Assembly: GCA_001802645.1 (NCBI GenBank)
Contig: MGZJ01000005.1
Span: forward strand, 33,339 to 66,325
Length of the DNA stretch: 32,987 nucleotides
Direction: 5' to 3'
Origin: Geobacteraceae bacterium GWC2_53_11
GTDB lineage: Bacteria > Desulfobacterota > Desulfuromonadia > Geobacterales > Pseudopelobacteraceae
The position numbers were made by a program, and so were the translations under genes. Below the pieces are notes generated by a model. The model was not told where the DNA came from. It ran no database searches and saw only the letters and a list, made by a program, of their open reading frames with translations. Shown piece after piece: positions 1 through 9,200 of this stretch. Position 1 is the stretch's first letter; every line of letters starts with the position of its first letter.

Positions 1-240
1 CTGTGGCAGAACCGGCATAGCTGGCAGTGTCGGCACCGGAACCGCCAAACATTGTATCGGTACCGGCACCTCCAGTGAACGTGTCATCGTTGTCACCGCC
101 GTAGAGAGTGTTAGTGCCGGCGCCCCCTTCAAGGGTGTCGTTACCGGTATCGCCATACAGCGTGTCGTTGCCGCCCAATCCTTTAAGGATGTCGTTGCCG
201 CCACGGCCAATCAGGATGTTGGAGCCACCATCCCCGGTCA
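1..240 (-). repeat. RTX calcium-binding nonapeptide repeats of the adhesin
   Basis: Read on the minus strand, this stretch encodes successive GGxGxDxLx-type nonapeptides, for example GGNDILKGL, GGNDTLYGD, GNDTLEGGA and GAGTDTMFG. Such repeats form a calcium-bound parallel beta roll. They usually sit just before the uncleaved C-terminal signal of type I secretion substrates, so the end of the adhesin should be not far beyond the left edge. Confidence 0.9.
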
Positions 241-3200
241 GGATTTCGCCGGAGGCCGAACCGTTTTCGAATTGGAGCAGTGAGCTGACGCTGGTGTTGC
301 TGGCTGCATCAACCTGACGGACGTATATGCTGTATGGTCCGGCAGCACTGACAATCGGAGCTGAAGCAATCCATATAGCGTCGTCGCTACTGTACTCGAC
401 AGCAGCGCCAGCTTCGGCACCTGACACAAGGTAAGTGCCGATGGTAATGTTGTTGCCACCATCGGTATCCAGTGACAGGGCAAGAGCAGACGGCCTTAAA
501 GTGTCGATGGCATAGTTGTTGGAAGTCGTCAAGCCAAGACCGGTATTGCCGGCGGCGTCGATAATACCGATATTGGCCATGGTGATGACATTGGAGGCAT
601 CCTCGAAGCCGGCCGTCGGAGTGTAAGTAGCAGTCCAGGTGATGCCGCCGTCGGAAGAACTGACTGCCGTCAACGTGCCGTTGGCAATGGCAAGATCGGC
701 ATTGGTGAAGCCGGTGACCGCTTCGCTGAAGGTGATCGTGACCAGAGAGTTCTCGCCAACGGCAAGGGCATTGTCTGCAACAACAATGGTTGCCGTCGGC
801 CGCTGGGTATCAATGGCGTAGTTATTTGAATCGGTGGTGCCGGTGCCGCTGTTGCCGGCAAGATCGGATATGCCGGTGTTTGTCATGGTGATGACATTGG
901 AGGTAGCTACGAGACCGGCTGTTGGCGTGAAGATACCGGTCCAGGTGATGCCGCCGTTAGAAGAACTGACCGGGGTGAGCGTACCGTTGGCTATGGTCAG
1001 GTCGGCGTTGGTGAAACCGGTAACCGCTTCATTGAAGGTGATCGTAACCAGTGAAGTTTCACCGGCAGCAAGGGCATTATCCGCAACTGCAATGGTCGCC
1101 GTCGGACGCAGGGTGTCAATGGCGTAGTTGTTTGAATCGGCACCCGTATTGGTGTTGCCTATTGCGTTCGTGACGCTATTAGCCGCCAGGGTAATAACGT
1201 TGGTGGCATCCTGTATCGATGCAGTCGGGGTGAGGGTTGCGGTCCAGGTAACGCCGCCGTCTAAAGAACCGACCGGAGTGAGCGTGCCGTTGGCAATGTT
1301 CATGTCGGTATTGGTAAAGCCGGTGACCGCTTCGCTGAAGGTGATCGTCACCTGAGTGCTTTCCCCAACGACAAGAGCCGTGTCCGTGACTGCTATGGTT
1401 GCCGTCGGCCGCATGGTATCAATGGCATAGTTGTTGGAAATGGTGGTGCCGGTGCCGGTGTTGCCGGCGGCGTCGGTTACACCGGTGTTGAGCAGGGTAA
1501 TGACGTTGGTGGCATCCTGTATCGGTGCAAGCGGGGTAAAAGTTGCGCTCCAGGTGATGCCGCCGTCAGAGGAACTGATCGCCGTCAGATTGCCGTTGGC
1601 AATGGCCAGGTCGGCGTTGGTAAAGCCGGTGACCGCCTCGCTGAAGGTGATCGTGACCGAAGAACTTTCACCAACGGCAAGGGCATTGTCAGCAACAACT
1701 ATGGTCGCCGTCGGCCGCAGGGTGTCGATGGCGTAGTTATTGGAATCGGTGGTGCCGGTGCCGCTGTTGCCCGCGACGTCAGTAACACTGCTGTTGTCCA
1801 GGGTTATGATATTGGTGGCATCCTGTATCGATGCAGTCGGGGTGAGAGTGGCACTCCAGGTAACACCGCCGTCAGAAGAACTGACCGCTGTGAGCGTGCC
1901 GTTGGCAATGGCCAGATCGGCGTTGGTGAAACCTGTGACCGCTTCGCTAAAGGTAATCGTGACCGAAGAGCTTTCGCCTGCAGCAAGGGCCGCATCGGCT
2001 ACCGCTATAGTTGCCGTCGGACGCACGGTGTCGATGGCGTAGTTGTTGGAATCGGTGGTGCCGGTGCCGCTGTTGCCGGCACTATCAGTTACGCCGCTGT
2101 TGGCCAGGGTTATGATATTGGTGACATCCTGTATCAATGCGGTCGGGGTGAAAACTGCACTCCAGGTGATGCCGCCGTCAGAAGAACTGACCGCCGAGAG
2201 AGTACCATTAGCAATGGCCAGGTCGGCGTTGGTGAAACCGGTGACCGCTTCGTTGAAGGTGATCGTGACCTGGGACGTTTCGCCAACGGCAAGAACATTA
2301 TCAGCAACAGCGATGGTCGCCGTCGGCTGCTGGGTATCGATGGCGTAGTTGTTTGAGTCGGTGGTGCCGGTGCCGCTGTTGCCGGCAACGTCGATAACGC
2401 CGCTGTTGGCCATGGTAATAACGTTGGTGGCATCCTGTATCGGTGCAGTCGGGGTGAGAGTGGCACTCCAGGTAACACCGCCGTCAGAAGAACTGACCGC
2501 TGTGAGCGTGCCGTTGGCAATAGCCAGGTCGGCGTTGGTAAAACCGGTGACCGCTTCGCTGAAGGTGATCGTGACCTGGGACGTTTCACCGATAGCAAGG
2601 ATATTGTCAGCAACAGCTATGGTTGCCGTCGGCCGCAGGGTGTCGATGGCGTAGGTATTCGAGTCGGTGGTGCCGATGCCGCTATTGCCGGCAACATCAG
2701 TCACATCGCTGTTGGCCAGGGTGATGACGTTGCTCGTATTTTCCAGGCCGGACGTTGGCGTAAAGATGCCGGTCCAGGTAACACCGCCGTCAGAAGAACT
2801 GACCGCCGTGAGCGTACCGTTGGCAATGGTCAGATCGGCGTTGGTGAAACCAGTGACCGCTTCGCTGAAGGTGATCGTGACCTGAGATGTTTCGCCGGCG
2901 GCAAGGGCATTGTCAGCCACAGCGATAGTCGCCGTCGGCCGCACGGTATCGATGGCATAGGTGTTGGAGTCGGTGCTGCCGATACCGCTGTTGCCGGCGG
3001 CATCGATAACGCCGCTATTGGCCAGAGTGATAATGTTGGTGGCATTCTCAATCGGTGCAGTCGGGGTGAGGGTTGCGGTCCAGGTAACACCGCCGTCTAA
3101 AGAACTGACCGCTGTGAGCGTACCGTTGGCAATGACCAGGTCGGCGTTGGTAAAGCCGGTGACCGCTTCGTTGAAGGTAATCGTGACCTGGGACGTTTCC

Positions 3201-6200
3201 CCAACAGCAAGGGCCGCATCGGCTACCGTGATGCTCGCCGTCGGCCGCAGGGTATCGATGGCGTAGTTGTTGGAGTCGGTAGTGCCGGTGCCGCTGTTGC
3301 CGGCACTATCAATTACGCCGCTGTTGGTCAGGGTTATAACATTGCTCGTGTCTTCCAGGCCGTCCGTTGGCGTAAAGACGCCGGTCCAGGTGACACCGCC
3401 GTCAGAAGAACTGACCGCACTCAGTGCACCATTAACAACAGTCAAGTCCGTGTTATCAAATCCGCTGACCGCTTCGCTGAAGGTGATCGTGACCTGGGTT
3501 GTTTCGCCGGCGGCAAGGGCATTGTCAGCCACAGCTATGGTCGCCGTCGGCCGCAGGGTATCGATGGCATAGTTGTTGGAATCCGTGCTGCCGATGCCGG
3601 CGTTGCCGGCGGCGTCGATAACGCCGCTATTGGCCAGAGAAATGACGTTGGTGGCATCCTCAATCGGTGCAGTCGGGGTGAACGTCGAGGTCCAGGTAAC
3701 GCCGCCGTCAGAAGAGCTGACCGCCGTAAGCGTACCGTTGGCAATGGTCAGGTCGGCGTTGGTGAAGCCGGTGACCGCTTCGCTGAAGGTGATCGTGACC
3801 TGGGATTCCTCACCTACGGCAAGGGCCGCATCGGCTACAGCTATGGTAGCCGTCGGCCGCAAGGTGTCGATGGCGTAGTTGTTGGAGTCGGTGGTGCCGG
3901 TGCCGCTGTTGCCGGCTGCGTCAACAACGCCGCTGTTGGCGAGGGTAATGACATTGGAGGTATCTTCGATGCCGGCCGTCGGGATAAAAGCTGCAGTCCA
4001 GGTGATGCCGCCGTCAGCAGTCGATACGGCACTCAGCGCACCATTGGCAATCGTCAGATCGGCGTTCGAAAAGCCGGTGACCGCTTCGTTGAAGGTGATC
4101 GTGACCTGAGAGCTTTCGCCAACGGCAAGGGCATTGTCAGCAACAGCTATGGTGGCCGTCGGCCGCAGGGTGTCGATGGCGTAGGTATTGGAATCGGTGC
4201 TGCCGCTCCCGCTGTTGCCGGCGACGTCGGTAACACCGCTATTATCCAGGGTGATGACGTTGCTCGTGTCTTCCAGGCCGGCCGTTGGTGTAAAGGTACC
4301 GGTCCAGGTAACACCACCGTCGGAAGAACTGACTTCCGTCAGAGTGCCGTTGGCAATGGCCAGGTCGGCATTGGTGAAGCCGGTAACCGCTTCGCTGAAG
4401 GTTATCGTGACCTGGGACGTTTCGCCAACGGTAAGGGCATTGTCGGCAACAGCGATGGTCGCCGTCGGCCGCAGGGTATCGATGGCGTAGTTGTTGGAGT
4501 CGGTAGTGCCGGTTCCGCTGTTGCCGGCGGCGTCAACAAATCCGCTGTTGGCCAGGGTGATAACGTTGGTCGCATCCTGAATCGATACAGTCGGGGTGAG
4601 AGTTGCACTCCAGGTGATGCCGCCGTCGGCTGTCGAAACGGCACTCAGCGTACCGTTGCTGATAGTCAGGTCGGCATTGGTGAAGCCGGTAACCGCTTCG
4701 CTGAAAGTGATCGTGACCTGAGAGGTTTCGCCAACAGCAAGGGCATTGTCAGCAACATGTATGGTGGCCGTCGGCCGCAGGGTGTCGATGGCATAGCTAT
4801 TGGAGTCGGTGGTGCCGGTGCCGCTGTTGCCGGCAAGATCAGTCACGCCGCTGTTCGCCAGGGTTATGACGTTGCTCGTATTTTCCAGGCTGTCCGTAGG
4901 GGTGAGAGTCGCACTCCAGGTAATGCCGCCGTCAGAAGAGCTGACCGCGCTCAGTGTACCGTTGGCAATGGCCAGGTCAGCGTTGGTAAAGCCGCTGACC
5001 GCTTCGCTGAAGGTGATCGTGACCTGAGAGCTTTCGCCGGCAGCAAGGGCATTGTCGGCAACAGCGATGATCGCCGTCGGCCGCAGGGTATCAATGGCGT
5101 AGTTGTTGGAGTCGGTGGTGCCGGTACCGCTGTTGCCGGCGGCATCGATAACACCGCTATTGGCCAGGGTGATAACGTTGGCAGTCTCTTCGAAGCTGAC
5201 CGCAGGGGTAAAGGTACCGGTCCAGACAATGCCGCCATCGGAAGAACTGACTGCCGTCAACGTACCGTTGGTAATGGTCAGGTCGGCATTGGTGAAACCG
5301 GTGACCGCTTCGCTGAAGGTAATTACGACCTGAGAGGTTTCGCCAACGGCAAGGGCACTGTCGGCAACAATTATGGTCGCCGTCGGCCGCAGGGTGTCGA
5401 TGGCGTAGCTGTTGGAGTCGGTGCTGCCGGCACCGCTGTTGCCGGCGGAATCGATTACACCCGTGTTGGCCAGGGTGATGACGTTGGCAGTGTCTTCCAG
5501 GGCGTCTGTCGGTGTAAAAACAGCGGTCCAGGTGACGCCACCGTCGGCTGTCGATACGGCACTCAAAGCACCATTGGCAATGGACAGGTCGGCATTGGTA
5601 AAGCCGCTGACCGCTTCACTGAAGGTAATTACGACCTGAGAGGTTTCACCAACGGCAAGGGCATTATCAGCAACAGCTATGGTCGCCGTCGGCCGCAGGG
5701 TGTCGATAGCGTAGTTGTTGGAGTCGGTGGTGCCGGTGCTGCTGTTTCCGGCAAGATCAGTCACGCCGCTGTTGGCCAGGGTTATGACGTTACCCGTATC
5801 CTCCAGGCTGTCCGTAGGGGTAAGAATTGCACTCCAGGTAACACCGCCGTCAGAAGAACTGACCGCGCTCAATGTACCGTTGGCAATGACAAGGTCCGCG
5901 TTGGTAAAGCCGCTGACCGCTTCGCTGAAAGTAATCATGACCTGGGAGGTTTCACCAACGGCAAGGGCATTATCAGCAACAGCTATGGTCGCCGTCGGCC
6001 GCAGGGTGTCAATGGCATAGTTGTTGGAAGTCGTCACGCCAAGACCGGTGTTGCCGGCTGCGTCGATTACACCCGTGTTGTCCAGGGTGATGACGTTGGA
6101 AGTGTCTTCGAAGTTGACCGCAGGAGTGAAGATACCGGTCCAGACAATGCCACCATCAGAAGAACTGACCGCCGTCAGAGTGCCATTGGCAATAGTCAGA

Positions 6201-9200
6201 TCTGCGTTGGTGAGGCCGGTGACCGCTTCGCTGAAGGTGATCGTGACCTGAGACGCTTCGCCAACGGCAAGGGCATTATCAGTAACAGCTATGGTCGCCG
6301 TAGGCCGCAGGGTGTCGATGGCATAGGTATTGGAAGTCGTCACGCCAAGGCCGGTGTTGCCGGCTGCATCGATTACACCCGTGTTGTCCAGGGTGATAAC
6401 GTTGGCAGTGCTTTCCAGAGCGGCTGTCGGTGTGAACGTAGCGGCCCAGGTGATGCCGCCGTCAGCTGTCGATACGGCACTCAGTGCACCGTTGGCAATG
6501 GACAGGTCGGCGTTGGAAAAGCCGGTGACCGCTTCGCTGAAAGTGATCGTGACCTGAGATGTTTCGCCAACCGCGAGGGCATTGTCAGCAACATCTATGG
6601 TGGCCGTCGGCCGCAGCGTGTCGATGGCATAGCTGTTGGAGTCGGTGCTGCCGGTGCCGCTGTTGCCGGCAAGATCAGTCACGCCGCTGTTGGCCAGGGT
6701 TATGACGTTGCTCGTATCTTCCAGGCCGGCCGCAGGCGTGAAGATGCCGGTCCAGGTAATGCCGCCGTCAGAAGAGTTGACCGCGCTCAGCGTACCGTTG
6801 GCAATGGTTAGGTCGGCGTTGGTAAAGCCGCTGACCGCTTCGCTGAAGGTGATCGTGACCTGGGAGGTTTCACCGGCGACAAGGGCATTGTCAGCAACAG
6901 CGATATTCGCCGTCGGCCGCAGGGTGTCGATGGCATAGGTATTGGAGTCGGTGCTGCCGATGCCGCTGTTGCCGGCGGCGTCGGTAACAGCGCTGTTGGC
7001 CAGGGTGATGACGTTGTTCGCATCTTCCAGGCTGGCCGTAGGGGTAAGAGTAGCAGTCCAGGTAACACCGCCGTCAGAGGAACTGACCGCACTCAGCGTA
7101 CCGTTGGTAATGGTCAGGTCGGCATTGGTAAAGCCGGTAACCGCTTCGTTGAACGCAACCGTGACCTGGGATGCTTCACCTACGGCAAGGGCATTGTCAG
7201 CAACGTTTATGGTCGCTGTCGGCCGCAGGGTGTCGATGGCGAAGTTGCCGGAGTCGGTGGTGCCGATACCGAAGTTGCCGGCAACGTCCGTTACGCCGCT
7301 GTTGGCAAGGGTGATGACATTGGTTGTGTCTTCCAGGCTGGCTGCGGGGGTAAAGGTGCCGGTCCAGGTGATGCCGCCGTCGGCTGTCGATACGGCACTC
7401 AGAGTACCATTGGCAATGGTCAGGTCGGCATTGGTAAAACCGGTGACCGCTTCGCTGAAGGTGATCGTAACCTGAGACGTCTCGCCAACGGTAAGAGCAT
7501 TGTCGGCAACAGCAATGGTTGCTGTCGGATGCAGGACGTCAAACGTGTATCCCTCCGCGTCGGTAGCCACACCTGGATTGCCGGCCGCATCATGGGTGGT
7601 GATACTTGCATCTATTTTCAGGTCGCTATCGGCAACAAGGTTGCTCCCGAGAACATTGATGCTGAATGTTTTGTCGGCACGCACAAGTCCGATAGAATCA
7701 ACACCGTTCACTGTCAAAGTAACAACATCTCCGGCTTGGGCTGCACTGCCGACCGTGCCGGTAATCGTGATATCCCCCCCCGCTTCGGCGCTATTGATGA
7801 TGTCGTCGCTGGTGATGTTGGAAGAAAGCGTGATTGTCGGCACCGGTGCCGTCGTGTCAACAAGGTAACCCTTCGCATCGGCAGCCGTTCCTGGAACCCC
7901 CGGTCCAACCGTGGTGATGCTTGCGTCAATTGCTTTGTCACTGTCGAGCGCCAGATCGGAACCGGAAATGTTTATGCTGAAGACACCGCCAGCCTGCACA
8001 AGTCCGGTAAAATCAACGCCGTTGACGGTAAGTGTGATCCTGTCACCTGCCTTGGCATCACCGCCGGCCGTTCCGGTTATCGCAACCATTCCGGCTGCTT
8101 CGGCACTATTGACAATGCCGTCGCCGGCTATGTTGCCGTCGAGGAAGATGGTTGGTACCGGAGGCACCATATCGATAGTAACGGCATAGGGCGATGAAAG
8201 AACACTGGTGTTGCCGACCGCGTCAGTAGCCTGTGCGGTAACGGTATAGGTTGAACCGACCTGCAGCGTTGTACCGGTATAATCAAAGTTCCAGACGCCG
8301 GCACCATCGGCAGTAATCGGCGGACCCGCTATAATACCGTCAACATAAACCTCGACGATGCTGTTTGCTTCAGCAGTGCCGCTGAACATCAATGTAGTAT
8401 CGCTGGTTTTATGGTCGCCGATCGTCAAAGTGTCGCTGCTGATGGCGGTGACCATTGGCCTGACCGGCGCGGTACTGTCGAGAGTAAAGGTAAGAGTGCC
8501 GGTTGCCGAGTTGCCGGCTACGTCGGTATCACGCACGTTAACCGTATGCAGTCCGTCTGCACTTGGCGCAGAATAGCTCGTGTTCCAGGAACCGCCGTCA
8601 ATACTGTATTCACGAGTGACCGACTCAACAGCGGCGCTGACGGCAAGGGCAGCGCTGTTGGTTTTGAGATCGCTGCCGTGCCCGGCAACACCGTCACTGC
8701 TGTCTGTTGATAATGCAACTGACGGGACCAAAGGAGCAGACGTATCGAGAAAAAAAGTCAGGCTGTTGCCGGCAGCACTGGTATTACCGGCAATGTCAGT
8801 CTGTCTGACACTGACAGTATTTGAACCTTCAACGGCGGTGAAGCCGGAATTCCAGCTCGTCCCGCCATCGGTGCTGTATTCAACCAAGGCGCCGGTTTCA
8901 ACCCCTGAAACGTTGAGCGTACCGATGTTGGTAACCTTATCGGAATTGCTTCTGCCATTGTCACTGGTCAAAGCTGCTACCGGTGCTACGACAGTCGTAT
9001 CAAGCGTAAAGCCAAGCCCGCCGGTTGCCGAATTGCCGGCGGCATCGGTGTCGCGTACGCTGACCGTATGATTGCCGTCTGCCACAGGAGCGGAGTAGGC
9101 AGAACTCCAGGTACCGCCGTCAATACTGTATTCGCGGGTTACCAGCTCATCCGGAGCGCTGATGGTAATGGCAGCGTTGCTGGTTACCCGATCACTGTTA

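Noticed and set aside
4757-6811. A 684-codon open frame on the plus strand inside the adhesin repeats
   Set aside because: It is antisense to the clear adhesin frame and stays open only because the 306-bp repeat copies the same stop-free pattern. Its protein is a low-information Gly/Arg/Val repeat.
501-7535. Tandem array considered as CRISPR or a DNA satellite
   Set aside because: Units are 306 bp, contiguous, keep one reading frame and encode a recognisable Ig-like fold; there are no short repeats with unique spacers.
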